64,000 nt of DNA from Thelonectria olida (GCA_020736575.1 JAGPYM010000015.1:744001-808000), one strand, 5' to 3'; numbered from the stretch's first letter, positions 22,081-33,100 are shown. Made by a program: numbers and translations. Notes: generated by a model from the sequence alone, not told the origin.

Positions 22081-22465
22081 AGTGCTAGTCGGAAGATGCT
22101 TAGATGAAGGATAGATAAATGATAGTGTGCGTTTTTGTCTCTGATGAACGCGAAATGAGGACTCTGGATCGGGACTTATATAGATATTTTTTTTTGGTTT
22201 GGGAGTTAACCCTTGGTCCATCAACATCCACTCAACTCGGACTCGAGCTGATAAATCAAGTTTTAAACCAGTCTCACCGATCTTAGAAACATGAAGAGAT
22301 AACAATAGACTCTCGATAAAGCCTCAAAGCCAATGGCAGGGGACCAGTCGCCCAAGTAGGAAATAATAATGCTTGGCGTAGTGGACCGCAGAAAGGCCGT
22401 CCATCCGAGAATGAGAACCAAACCCTCAACCATGACTTGGCTTTACTTGTTTCGAGCATATCTAG
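22081..22465. other. Upstream region of the reductase
   Basis: No gene is seen in these 385 bp. A minus-strand TATA-like stretch lies near 22180-22186 (forward tatatag), about 100 bp before the reductase start, beside a run of T residues. Confidence 0.4.
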
Positions 22466-23426
22466 CTAAACGACTTCTATTGCGTGACCAACCATTGGAT
22501 CTTTTCCGCACAAGGAAACAAAAGCCACGTCTCCAAGTGCTCTCCTGGTTACAATTTTGCGGTACATCTGGTCCAGTAATCCCGTGAGACCAAGAGACTG
22601 CGGACCGCCACTGAGTTCAACCATGGCATACACACCTTGTAGATGCTGCCGAGCTGTTCCGATTTCTCCAGACTCCACCTAGAAAAAAATGCTATTAGTC
22701 ACTAATTCTTTTACGAATATCGTTACATATCACTCTCAACTCTCACCTCATCGAACGACAGAGCGAGTGCCTTGGCAACAGTCAAGATATTTACCGGCGA
22801 CGATACGCCACCAACTGCTTGCCGCAGCGTTTGGAGACCTCTCTGCTTGTACTGGAGTGTCATTTGCGTCAAGGTTAGATCGTCTGGTTTGCTGTGTAGA
22901 ATATTTCGGCATGCGCTGAGAAGAACGGCGGCATCTAAGAGATTCTTGTCGGTAATGGCGAGACCAACCCAATCCCGCAAGATCTGCCCATGGTGGTCCC
23001 CCGGATATTCGAACAAGCCGCAATGCATGGCGCTGTACGGCACAACAACTCGAACATCTGCTATTGAATTAGGGACATGGGTGCGGAAGAGAAGGCTAAC
23101 TAGAGCCCGGATGGCAGCAGTGTAAGGGCATCTGCGGACGTACAATGGTCCAGCAGGAAGTGTTCTTGGGAGGACAGCGGTCTTGCCAGGGTTGAGAAGG
23201 GATCCCTGCCATAGCTGAGCATCCTGCTCACGAACCCTGGGTCTAAAAGTGCCCGATTCTCCTCGGCTCGAGCCCGCAGGACCTCCCTTCGATATCTCTG
23301 CGTCCGCAAGCGCCTTTCCTCAGCATGCACCTGACGAATGGCATGCGAATGGGTCAACTTCCGCACGTCGGAGGACACAGGCTCCGTCGGGTTCGAGACG
23401 GACACAAATTGGAACTGGCGTGGCAT
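22466..23426 (-). CDS. Fungal transcription-factor-domain protein without a zinc finger (268 aa, 3 exons)
   Basis: Exons are 23144-23426, 22747-23057 and 22466-22678 (807 nt). The N-terminus MPRQFQFVSVSNP, followed by SSDVRKLTHSHAIRQVHAEE, is the usual opening of a family of fungal-specific regulatory-domain proteins that carry no Zn(2)Cys(6) cluster. The middle contains HYVRVVVPYSAMHCGLFEYP, WVGLAITDKNLLDAAVLLSA and LQYKQRGLQTLRQAV; exon 3 adds GEIGTARQHLQGVYAMVELS. It is shorter than most relatives (about 400-500 residues), and the C-terminus after exon 3 may be truncated. The acceptor at 23058 restores the conserved HYVR; an alternative acceptor three bases away is possible. It may act as a regulator or cofactor; there is no direct evidence of DNA binding. 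Confidence 0.68.
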
Positions 23427-24192
23427 GCTTAACACTTGGCAAGCAGGATCTTCAAGTCGGCATAGATGTTAGCTTTGTTGAGAATGTAGAGAAAAGGGAG
23501 ACATGATGAATGTCTGGCGGTTGAAAGCGCATTTGTCAGACTTCTGGTGCAGCTAAAGGGGCTCCGCTGCCAAGACTTACAACTTCCGTTTTGAGATGGG
23601 CGAGTTGGAGCTTGGGCTTAGTCACGGCCTACCTTCTCGCCCATTGTATAAAGTACCGTTGGGTAGGACTTTGAATTAATATTCATACTTTTCATAGACT
23701 TGATTATTTTGCGAGACAAATCTCGGACTGGCTCAAATGCTAACTAACACCTAATTTACCCCTTATCGTCGCTCTTTAGTCGTTGGCAAGCCCCGAATAA
23801 ACGCGGAGAAGGGAGCGAGCCAACAAGACGCCTTGTCACATGCTCCTTAAATGTTAAGCATCTGGTGCCTTGTTGCCGCTCAGACTGACGCTTCACTGAC
23901 GTAGTCGCACATCGAGTTGCTTTGGTGCCTCGGAAAAATCCGTGGTTCTTATTCGACGCGACGGACCAACTCCAAGCAGAGGCCAGGTTGGGGAAAGTTC
24001 TACGTCAATGGTGACTTGGTGGTTCCATTCTCAGGTCACATCGCGCCATGAGAGAGGCGTATAAGTATTCCGTACTTTTTGACAATGCGAATGCTGAGCG
24101 CGTTCTATATGTTTACTTCTTTCACGGCTCACGTTGAAGAGATTTCTCACATTCGCTGATACATTCACTGATTAGGGTCAAGAGTCTTGGTC
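23427..24192. promoter_or_regulatory. Divergent intergenic region before the DUF2235 gene
   Basis: 766 bp separate the regulator-like gene (minus) from the DUF2235 gene (plus). No further gene is seen. It should hold both promoters. Confidence 0.45.
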
Positions 24193-25680
24193 ATGACCGA
24201 AACTTCAGAGCCATCAACGGCAGCGGCCGAGCCCAGACCACTCATTCTCCTTGGTGATGGCAGCTGGTGCGGCCGCGAGACCGACACCAAATCAAACATC
24301 TATCTGCTGGCCAAAATGGTCGGTATCGATATAGACAACGTCAACGACACGGACGTGCACGATATGGGTGACAGGGCGTGGTACATTCACGGTGTTGGGC
24401 TTGGGAGTACGTTCCTTGAGTAAGTCGCCGACAAAGTGACGAGGTTGGCCATATCAATCGCTAAATGATGTAGTTATGTCTTTAACGGAATCACGGCCCA
24501 AGACATTGCGATGCAGTGCATAACAGCCTACAAATTCATTGTTGATCACTACACCTATCCTGATCGCCAGATCTGGATGTTTGGCCTTTCCAGGGGTGCA
24601 TATATGGTGCGGTCAGTTGCCGGTATGATCAACAATTGTGGCATTGTCAAGCAAGTCAATAACCCAGACGGATCCGTGAATGAAGAAGAGACGAAGCTCC
24701 TCTGCCAACAAGTTTACAGAATTTACCGCTCCGATGACCCCATCAACGACCCTCACTCGACTGAGTCGGTAAAGTTCCGTCAGAAGGCGAGTTGGCCACT
24801 GATCGGTGACGAAGAAGAGAAAGGCCCCAGATTGCTACCGCCCGTCAAGTTCCTGGGCCTGTTTGACACTATCGGCAGTCTGGGGATTCCGGATTTTGTC
24901 GGTGGCGTGGGGCTGGACTGGCCTCAGTTCCATGATCAAAACGTCTCGACCGTAGTCGACCTTGTCTACCACGCTGTCTCCCTGCACGATGATTTCTACA
25001 TCTTCCCTCCATGTCTTGCCAAGCGGAAAAAACACGAGGACAAGTCCGACGACTTTGGAATCACCCAGCAGTGGTTCCCCGGCGTGCACTATGACCTGGG
25101 CCGACAACGGTTCCGCTTCTTTCGCATGTTTGGTGGTGGGCTCTTGGAACGACTCTTGGCAAGGTGGATGTGGGCGAACAAGGTCATTGAGCCAAACGAG
25201 GTGCTTTCAGACCTAGTGCTGAAGTGGATGCTCGAGGCTATCAGGAAGAACGATCCAAGCGGGCAAGTCATCACAACTACAAGAGTTGACCAAGAGATCG
25301 CGGCGGCCAAGCGGAAAATTAGCTCCCCAAGCCGGCGGACTGGCCATGGAGACGTGTACAAGAACATCATCGAATATGGCCCATTTGGCAAAGCGATTGT
25401 GGGCATCTTGACGACACTTTCTGGCGATAGATGGCGGACAAACCAGATCTACCAACTCTTCTTTGCGCTGCGGGATCGTCTCATTGCTGACCCCAACGCG
25501 CGGGTCTACGACTACATGGAGGCCGATGCATCCATTCCGGAAGCACATGGTCTTACTGTTGAGCAACTGGCAGGAATCGACAGGGCGAGATATCCGTCGC
25601 AAACCTATCAGGCTTGGAGATTGTGTAACCGCTTGCCGAGTCAGGGATCGAACATTGGTCCAGGCACCGGGGGAAACTAG
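24193..25680 (+). CDS. DUF2235 / Tle1-like alpha-beta hydrolase (477 aa, 2 exons)
   Basis: Exon 1 is 24193-24419 and exon 2 is 24474-25680. The start LILLGDGSWCGRETD corresponds to the 'DGTWN' opening of DUF2235. The nucleophile motif is GLSRGAY (Ser115), the acidic residue lies in FLGLFDTIGSLG, and a His is available in the later VYHAVSLHDD and PGVHYDLG segments. The Tle1 family in bacteria comprises type VI secretion phospholipases; fungi have many uncharacterised relatives believed to be soluble serine hydrolases. No signal peptide or membrane anchor is seen. Joining the exons gives FLDYVFNGITAQDI, as expected for the family. Substrate and pathway are unknown. Confidence 0.88.
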
Positions 25681-25920
25681 GTAATGCGCAAATAAAAGCC
25701 TCGTTTGACATGTATCATACATATACTTGGCAAGTGTATCAACCCCCTGAAGCTCCCCTATAGTAGACGTTGAAGAGATTGAAGCTTGTCAGGGATTACG
25801 AGTCAGAGAATAAGACGGTTGAAGTTAGATGGCGTACTTATGGGACTAATTACCAACAGCTGGAAGCTGCTAAAAGCAACACCCATGCAAGACACCCATA
25901 TCTATACTCGTGCTCATCGA

Positions 25921-27282
25921 TCAAGCCTTGATCTTCAACGCCAGCCCAGACCTCATCAGTCGAACACACGCATGGATCAGTCCAGCTATGCACACAGTCA
26001 CACCTCCGTAAACCCACAGGCCAGTCCAATTCAACGGCTCGACGTTCCCGAGAACAGCACCGGCACCCGGTCCGCCAGCCAACAAGCCGAGTCCTCCAAT
26101 AGCAAAGCCCTGCCCGATGCGCGTGCCGATCATAGACTTGTTCTCGGTCAGCACGCGGAAGCACACGGGTGGCAGCGCGACGATGATACCACTGAAGAAG
26201 CCCGTGACAACGGCCTCGACAACCATTCCCGCCGCGTTGCGCACGGCGAGCAGACACAGCATGGTAACGCCCAGTAGCACCGTGAGCGGCGCCATGGTGT
26301 TGAAGACTCCAATGCGGTCGGACAAGGCGTTGGGCAGGATCCGCCCCAAGATCGACCCGGCGTTGAATATGGCGGCCGTGTAAAAGGCCAGCGACGTGTC
26401 AGTGAAGCCACGTTCCGCCGGGTAGAAGGAGATGTAAAAGAGGAGGGCCGTCTGGCCGATGAAGCCGATCAGCACACCCAGCGTGAAGAGCATGAAGGGC
26501 GCGTCGCGGAACGAGGACCAGTCCACCACGGCGCGCGGCTTCGGCAGACGCACACGCATCCGCAAAACGGTCAGCGGAATTACAAATGTGGCGAGGGCGA
26601 TGAAGCCGACGCATCGTACGGCCCAGGGGAAGCCGACCTGCGAGATGAGCCGATACAGCACAATGGGGTAGATGACGCCGCCAAGCGAGGAGCCAGACGA
26701 GGCGATGCCCACAGCAAGGCCGATGCGGGTGTTGAACCAGGTCGGTATGAGCGACACGGTAGGCACGAAGAGCAGGCCGGCGCCGATGCCGACGCAGAAG
26801 CCCTGGGCCAACAGAGCGTGCCAGTATTCGGTGCACAAGGAGAGCATCATGTGGCCGAAGACGACCATGAGGCTGCCGACGATGAGGAGCAGGCGCAGGT
26901 AGCCTCTATCATAGACGGGGCCGGCGACGAGCCCGGTAAGCTGAAGCAAGAAGGATTGGATGGAGCCGATCCAGGATATCTCAGCTGAAGAGGCCTCAAA
27001 AATCTCGCCGGACTCGTAGTAGGTTTGGTAAACGGAAAAGGCACTGATCATGCCCCATGTATTAAAGAAGAGTATGAAGCCCCCAGCGACTTGGAGCCAT
27101 GCGACGAGTCCGCCATTCGGAGGAGCTGGAGGCCCGTTGGTAGGAAGAGGCCTTGTCAACTTATCGAGATGGGATTGTTGTGTAGAGTCGGTCTCGAATA
27201 CGTCGAGATGGGCGGTGTTGTTTTCGAGACTTGTTGGTGCCGTGTCTTCTTTGGTCACGTCTTGGACGACTTGGGAAGCCAT
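25921..27282 (-). CDS. MFS transporter, monocarboxylate-permease-like (453 aa)
   Basis: It is intronless. A hydrophilic N-terminus of about 60 residues leads into PPNGGLVAWLQVAGGFILFF, the classic opening of fungal monocarboxylate (MCH-type) permeases. Twelve hydrophobic segments can be counted, with the inter-helix signatures FVPTVSLIPTWFNTRIGLAV and GSILGRILPNALSDRIG. Such proteins are plasma-membrane or vacuolar transporters; some sit in metabolite clusters, others import riboflavin, nicotinate or aspyridone-type compounds. The start at 27282 (MASQVVQDV) is chosen because the 26 upstream in-frame residues lack family support. It is divergent from a Zn(2)Cys(6) regulator (27693) with repeated CGGCGG sites between them, suggesting a dedicated transporter-regulator pair. 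Confidence 0.92.
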   Translation of the reverse strand: MASQVVQDVTKEDTAPTSLENNTAHLDVFETDSTQQSHLDKLTRPLPTNGPPAPPNGGLVAWLQVAGGFILFFNTWGMISAFSVYQTYYESGEIFEASSAEISWIGSIQSFLLQLTGLVAGPVYDRGYLRLLLIVGSLMVVFGHMMLSLCTEYWHALLAQGFCVGIGAGLLFVPTVSLIPTWFNTRIGLAVGIASSGSSLGGVIYPIVLYRLISQVGFPWAVRCVGFIALATFVIPLTVLRMRVRLPKPRAVVDWSSFRDAPFMLFTLGVLIGFIGQTALLFYISFYPAERGFTDTSLAFYTAAIFNAGSILGRILPNALSDRIGVFNTMAPLTVLLGVTMLCLLAVRNAAGMVVEAVVTGFFSGIIVALPPVCFRVLTENKSMIGTRIGQGFAIGGLGLLAGGPGAGAVLGNVEPLNWTGLWVYGGVTVCIAGLIHACVRLMRSGLALKIKA

Positions 27283-27692
27283 ATTGACGCCCAGTGAGGA
27301 ACTAGACGGCGGTTGACACGAATGTTGACTATATGAGGACAGCGATTGCTCCCAGTCCAAAATACCATGCAGGAGCTTCGGTTTATGGACAATATCATGT
27401 CCGAATCAACATGTTTTATAGTTCTATTGCCTTTTCTCCCCTGCTACATGCACAGCTTTCTATGTAGCCAAAGCTTAGACCGAAGTATCTCGGCGGTGAA
27501 TTGTGTGATTCCGCCGAAATGGGTGAAGAAGAGCTGACAAATTGGAGCTGCGTCTCCATTTCGCCCGTGACGGCGGAATTAATCGTTCCATGACAGCCCT
27601 GCGGACTTCCAACCTCGACCCAGATAGTTACAAACAAACGCCATAAACTCACCCTCATTCTCTCCGCCGCGCGGAAGAGTCGTCCACGATCA
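27283..27692. promoter_or_regulatory. Divergent promoter with repeated CGGCGG sites
   Basis: This is the 410 bp between the MFS permease and a Zn(2)Cys(6) gene. CGGCGG occurs at 27491-27496 (plus), 27511-27516 (minus, read as CCGCCG) and 27571-27576 (plus). The first two form an inverted pair with 14 bp between, and the latter two share the longer form CGGCGGAATY. CGG-triplet pairs are the standard target of Zn(2)Cys(6) proteins, so these are candidate sites for the neighbouring regulator. Confidence 0.5.
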
Positions 27693-29786
27693 ATGATACG
27701 CGACGACAGCACAGATGTTCACTCGCGACGGCCAACCATGATTGACACCCCGGGTGAAGAGCCAGCCACGCCAATATCTCCGAACTCGGGTCTGAACCAA
27801 GACATCTCGGCAAAGCGGAGAAAGGTTCGCAAAGGAACACGATCCTGCTGGGAATGTAAACGGCGGAAGATCAAGTGCATATTTGCATCGTCCGAAAATG
27901 CCGCTTGCATCGGCTGCCAGCGCCGGCGCACACCATGTGTCGGTCAAGAGATGCCAGAGCATCTATCTCCGGCAAGAAAAGGCAACCGACATCTTGGTGA
28001 GCGCATCGCAAGAGTCGAAGACTTTATGAAAGACATCCTTGCTGGCAAAGACGCTGCAGCAAGCCAGATTGAACGAGAGACGCGGCAAGACAGGCCGTTT
28101 GACTCGCAACACACACCAAGCCAGGCCGAGGCGGAAACAGCCCCCCATCCGTTATTTGCAGCCTTTCCAGCCAAAGACGATATCAATATCCTACTCAGAG
28201 AGAGCTCTAGGCCTTCTCGTTACACCAATCTCGTCAACACTCAGCCGCACAGCAAGCTGACGCACGAGACGCTAGCCGCTCCATATCCGGTCGCCGAACT
28301 CCCCGGTCCCAATACTCATCCCGTCATTTTAGCCAGACGTCTGCTCATGTTTGCAATTACTCTACAGATTCCGTCTAGAGAAAAGTTCCTCGGCCTTTCT
28401 GAACCACCAAGCGTGCTCATGCGTCGCTTGATGACGGCTGCCACGACTTGGGTGACGACCAAGGAAGAGATGAACGGAACCGTCGACGGCCTCGTGTGCG
28501 TCATGCTAGAGGGCGTATTCGAGACAAACTGTGGCAACCTTCGACGGGCCTGGGTTGTGTATCGCAGGGCAATGACAGTCGCCCAGTTGATGGGCCTCCA
28601 TCGCTCTCCCATGCCACCGCTGAAACGCATCGACCCAGAGCTCGATGCCAAGCCAGAGTCCATGTGGTTCCGCATCGTTTACATGGACCGCTATCTCAGC
28701 CTCCTGCTCGGTCTGCCTCAAGGCACATCCGATAAGAGCATGGGAACCAAGGCGGCTTTACAACACGAACCACCTTTGGGCAAGTTCGAGCGGCTCCTCA
28801 CAGTCATTGCCTCTCGCATCCTGGAACGCAACGAGCGTACCTTTGCGGCGAGCGAAATTACGGCAACCCAGACCATCGACTCGGAACTATTGAGAGTGTC
28901 CAAGAGCATGCCGGCAAGCTTTTGGCGTCCAGCGAATTTCCACAACCTCACCTCCGAGTCGCCGGGTGCCCTATTGGAGACGGTCCGCCTGGCAGCCCAA
29001 GTATACTACTACGGCCTGTTGATCCAGCTCCATCTACCGTACATGATGCGAATAGACGACAACGCCGAACACGAGTACTCCAAGATGACTTGTGTCAATG
29101 CCAGCCGGGAGATCATGACACGCTTCATTGCTCACCGAACCTTCAACCCCGTGTCGTCCTGCTCGCGACCCGTCGACTTCTTCGCTCTCCTGGCGGCAAT
29201 GACGCTCCTTCTTGCTCATCTCGACGCCCATCATCATCGGCAAGCGATCAATGTCCTAGCTCACCAGCGCTTGAGCGACCGCGCGATGCTGGACCAGGCC
29301 TTGGAGAGAATGGATGTGATGAGTGATGTGAACGAAGATGCTATCGCCCAAAAGAGTGCCAGATTGATCCGACGGTTGCTCGACATTGAGGCGGATGCAG
29401 CTGAGGGGAGCAGTTACATTGTCAGGAGCGGAATAGGACATGACGATGTGCAGGATGGCAACGAGGAAGGGGAAGACCTTCGGTTGCGCATCCCGTATCT
29501 CGGTGTCATCAAGATTGCTCGCCAGGGTCCTATCTCTCGGGAGTCGTCGCTCGATGCATTTTTGGTTCTACCTCGTACATCGCCTGTGGATGGACAGTGT
29601 TCTAGCCATCTGCCAAGATTGGGTCGGCCGAATGGGCAGCTACAAGCACTCGGGTGTGAGCAGTCCACCAGCTTTAACCACGATGGTATCCCAGCCGGAG
29701 TCGAGGACTGGACTTTCGAAGGCGTCGACATGGCCTTCTTTGATGGCTTGATGAGAGGATCGTCTGGTGTTGATGCTACGGGTTAG
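27693..29786 (+). CDS. Zn(2)Cys(6) fungal transcription factor (697 aa, intronless)
   Basis: The zinc cluster has Cys 52, 55, 62, 72, 75 and 82 (spacing 2-6-9-2-6) in RSCWECKRRKIKC and the following loop. A basic KRRKVRKG precedes it. The middle domain (MHR) is intact: the segment VVYRRAMTVAQLMGLHRS, then SMWFRIVYMDRYLSLLLGLP, is the conserved core of such regulators. A flexible C-terminus ends in an acidic and hydrophobic stretch (EDWTFEGVDMAFFDGLM) that could be an activation domain. It probably regulates the divergent MFS permease at 25921. A second in-frame ATG at 27738 is an alternative start. Confidence in the family is high; the target set is inferred. Confidence 0.93.
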   Translation: MIRDDSTDVHSRRPTMIDTPGEEPATPISPNSGLNQDISAKRRKVRKGTRSCWECKRRKIKCIFASSENAACIGCQRRRTPCVGQEMPEHLSPARKGNRHLGERIARVEDFMKDILAGKDAAASQIERETRQDRPFDSQHTPSQAEAETAPHPLFAAFPAKDDINILLRESSRPSRYTNLVNTQPHSKLTHETLAAPYPVAELPGPNTHPVILARRLLMFAITLQIPSREKFLGLSEPPSVLMRRLMTAATTWVTTKEEMNGTVDGLVCVMLEGVFETNCGNLRRAWVVYRRAMTVAQLMGLHRSPMPPLKRIDPELDAKPESMWFRIVYMDRYLSLLLGLPQGTSDKSMGTKAALQHEPPLGKFERLLTVIASRILERNERTFAASEITATQTIDSELLRVSKSMPASFWRPANFHNLTSESPGALLETVRLAAQVYYYGLLIQLHLPYMMRIDDNAEHEYSKMTCVNASREIMTRFIAHRTFNPVSSCSRPVDFFALLAAMTLLLAHLDAHHHRQAINVLAHQRLSDRAMLDQALERMDVMSDVNEDAIAQKSARLIRRLLDIEADAAEGSSYIVRSGIGHDDVQDGNEEGEDLRLRIPYLGVIKIARQGPISRESSLDAFLVLPRTSPVDGQCSSHLPRLGRPNGQLQALGCEQSTSFNHDGIPAGVEDWTFEGVDMAFFDGLMRGSSGVDATG

Positions 29787-31991
29787 AGCAGCAGTGGTTT
29801 GATCAAAATTTGGAGCATGACATTGAATGAGTTCATTCCACATGATGTAAACTGTGATCCCAACATATGAAAACGAACATTGCGAGACATGGTTTCTGTT
29901 CTCCGTACTCTATATAATGGCATTTACATGTTCAAGTGCAATGAGGCGCGATGTTGTTCATTTGTGCAGCGCTAGTTTCTCTGAACAGCGGAATGAGATT
30001 CTGCTTAGAGCCGTAAACTATCCTAGCATCACTAGCTAATCAAATCATGACTGCCATCGAAGGGCAATTTACAGGATTTTATCCTTCACGCTTTGCGCTC
30101 TCTAAGTCAATCGTTGAGTCGTTAGCTGTCAGGACCGCTAGATTGACGAAAAGCAGCAGGCTTGCCTGCAAATCTCACAAGCAAACATGGGAGAATCGGC
30201 ACAAAGATTTTCCCAATCACCGTCCATAGATGTACGGTGGGGTTTTCGGCCAGATTGCCGATCCCTCCCCATATTGTAAATCGCCAAGTCTGGTCAAGGC
30301 CACGACGTGAACGGCCAACGACGTCTCAACTGCCCTTCGGCGGCTCTCCTTTGTCTCAGATCATCCACGTTCCGAGGTCCAGCGGCGGGGGTCTGCAGTC
30401 TGCTTCTCATCGCTTACATGTGGCTCACATGCTTACCCTGTGTCGAAGACTTGAGTAGCACATATTCAGTCTTGATATCAGTATGCAGTCTGCGCGTACG
30501 GTTGCGGCCGAAATTAAAACTGGCAGTACCGGAGCACACGTAAGCATACAGCCTTATGCATGTTTTTTTCCAGTCAGGCACGTCAATAAGCTCGGGTGCT
30601 TCCCGTCAGTTGTTGCCTGGCTTTTGGTCAAGGTACGCAATCCAACCAGGCACCAGAGTGTGATGCATCAAAATCTGGCTCTTGTCTTTTGTCTTCTGCC
30701 ACCTCAGGGTGTTGAGGTAGTAGTTGCGAACCTTTTCTTAACCCAACCCATCTTAGATGTTGGACTCGAGTGTTTGTGAACGCAGCCCAAGGTGTGCCCA
30801 AATTCATGGAGAACTGAGGAGTGAAGCATTCGATTGTTATAACAATATCCGATTAGCAAAGCCGGCTCGTCCAGGTGGTTTGTGAATAATGATTTGAGAA
30901 GAAACTCCAGAACTACTGGGGCTTCAATCAGTGCATGGCGCTTGAGGCAGGTTTGATATTAGCCAGGTCATATTTCCAACTAAAGTGCTTCTCTGTAGCA
31001 TCCTCCTATATTTATGCCTTGAATACCTTGGAGGAGATAACAGATGCTTTCATTATTTCCCACGAAGACCTTAACTTGGAGTAAGATCTCCTTTCCGGCT
31101 CATGCTTGACGCGTCATTCTCGCCGCATTTGAGTGACGATGGCTGAGATAAGTCAGCCCGTAAGTTCCCATATTTGCTCATCCTGCGACCTGGTGTAGAG
31201 GTAAGGGGTGCATACTTTTGATTCTGTTCTCTGTCTGTCAGCAGCCTAGGAATCGGCGCTGAAGACGGGGAGGGACGGGATGGGACGAGACAATCAACTT
31301 CTCTATCAACATCCTTCAGGCATACTCTTCACTTAGAAACGCAAATTATGACCAATAGTTGCTAAACGCCGTGAGGTAATTACCTATTTCATGCCCCTTC
31401 TACGTTAGCACCCATCTGTACTATCCAGTAAGAAAAGGCCGAGATGCTTGTCGTCATTTCACTGAAGCCCAACCACATTGCGTCCTAATAAAACTCCATA
31501 GCAATCCGCACACAGCTAATAAACAGCCAGTCCAAGCACAGCTGCCGCGGGTCCTAGCTGGCAGGAACCATTCGCTACGCTGTCCGCTGTATCAAGGGTG
31601 AGTTATCAGTATTAAGAAAAAGGGAAACTTTTACTTCTGCATGATTCTGCCCATCTGCGATGAATGTGCCCTTGCTGCCCGCTTGTCAACCACGGGGTAA
31701 CAATGTTAGTGGTTTTATCTGAGTTTTGCATGCACATTTAGAGCGTAGGAAATTGCGAGAACAGCTTTATTGAGGTCTCTGTATGCGTGAGTGATTGTAA
31801 CTTCTGAAAACCAGAAGGCTACCAATTTTACAGGGTCGCGAAAGTCCGTGTCGGACATCAAAGACTTGTTGAGGACATTGTGCCTCAGTGTGACTGATCA
31901 GAATAGCCAGTCATGTTACAGCCAGCTGCCTGAGCGTGAGTGATCACATCAGAGTGAAAGTTATAGCAAAACATCGAGTGCAACGAGCTCT
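29787..31991. other. Gene-poor region of 2.2 kb
   Basis: No gene is supported. Short open frames (for example 30162-30458 and 30483-30779, plus) show no domains. No tRNA or mobile-element ends were recognised. The left part is the 3' flank of the regulator, the right part the 3' flank of the methyltransferase. Confidence 0.5.
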
Positions 31992-32951
31992 TTAGTTCTG
32001 GACCAGAAACTGTCGCATGCCCGAGTTCTTGGCCTTGCCAAGAAGCTTGACGGTGAGACCGTTCTTGGCGGAGATCTGGGAGATGTCGGCTTCGGTGCGC
32101 TTCCAAGACTTGAACATTTGGTAGGTGGTTCCGGCCTTGATGGTGAAGCCTTCGTACTTGGTGCAAACCATGTCATGCTTGGCGGTGACGTTGAAGTAGT
32201 GCTTGGTATTGTCAGTCATGCTTTTGAAGGACCAGGCCTTGTTGACATCGGCGTTGATTCCAGCCTCAGCCTGAATAGCCATGAGGTAACCTGTGAAAAA
32301 GGCCTTGTACTCCTTAGTATTGTAGGGGTCAGTGACATTGGTAGTCTGAAGACCGGAAGGACCATCTTGGCCAACAATGAGGCGGTCGGAAGGCTTGAGG
32401 TGGCGGCGAAAGTTCTGGCATCGCTCCTCAGCAACCTCGTCAGGGCCATTGTAGAAGATGGACCCGAGAGACAAGAAAAGTCTAGCAGGGGGGATCTGCT
32501 TGAAGTAGTCATCACCGTGCTGGAAGCTTCCCCAGATGCCGTAGGAGGCGAGGCCTGGAAACTTAGCCTTGGCGCGTCCGACTTGGGCGGCAAGAGAAGA
32601 GTTCTCAATGTCGAGGGGTATGTAGGTGCAAGTCTTGCCCTGGGCAAGGAACTCTCGGACGTAGGGCTCGTACTTGGCCGAATTTGCGGCGCCGAGATCG
32701 ATGATGTTGGTTCCAGAAGGCATCTGCGAGACAACTTCCTTGGCGGTGGCTTCGATGATGGACATCTCGTCGGAAGTCTGGTAAGAGCCGTCAGCAATCT
32801 TGGCCCATTTGACCATGTTGGAGGTGTAAGCGAGTTCCTTGGGGAAGTCAGCCTTGTGGTTCAGGGCCTTGCGCAACTGGCCTTCGAAGTCCATGGTGAA
32901 GGTACTTCCACCAATGTCAATGGTGACCTGGTTGCCGGTGTTGGCAGCCAT
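31992..32951 (-). CDS. EgtD-like (histidine-specific type) SAM-dependent methyltransferase (319 aa)
   Basis: It is intronless with a clear ATG. The SAM-binding motif I is IIDLGAANSAKYEPYVREFL, followed by TYIPLDIENSSL (acidic residue for the ribose hydroxyls). Next come FLSLGSIFYNG and LKPSDRLIVGQDG, then FTIKAGTTYQMFKSWKRTEA near the end. This order matches the EgtD/Methyltransf_33 fold, whose members N-methylate histidine (ergothioneine) or dimethylallyltryptophan (ergot alkaloids). The sequence is a lone domain, without the sulfoxide synthase part of fungal Egt1, so ergothioneine synthesis is not implied. The substrate is more likely a free amino acid or an indole-type metabolite (inference). 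Codon use is strongly C/G-ending, as expected for a well-expressed gene. The long antisense frame at 32118-33005 is a by-product. Confidence 0.82.
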   Translation of the reverse strand: MAANTGNQVTIDIGGSTFTMDFEGQLRKALNHKADFPKELAYTSNMVKWAKIADGSYQTSDEMSIIEATAKEVVSQMPSGTNIIDLGAANSAKYEPYVREFLAQGKTCTYIPLDIENSSLAAQVGRAKAKFPGLASYGIWGSFQHGDDYFKQIPPARLFLSLGSIFYNGPDEVAEERCQNFRRHLKPSDRLIVGQDGPSGLQTTNVTDPYNTKEYKAFFTGYLMAIQAEAGINADVNKAWSFKSMTDNTKHYFNVTAKHDMVCTKYEGFTIKAGTTYQMFKSWKRTEADISQISAKNGLTVKLLGKAKNSGMRQFLVQN

Positions 32952-33100
32952 CGTGAAGTCAGATCGAATAGGATAGGAAGTTGTTGTTGCTGTAGTCGAT
33001 GGTGATATCGGTGGTGATGCGAGTGGTGATGCCGAGCCTGTGTGTGTGTGAGGGCATGAGGAGGAGAAGAACGATTATCCTGAAGGGAAACTGAGACGGG

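Noticed and set aside
32118..33005. 295-residue plus-strand open frame
   Set aside because: It lies opposite the methyltransferase gene; strong codon bias on the other strand creates it. It has no domain.
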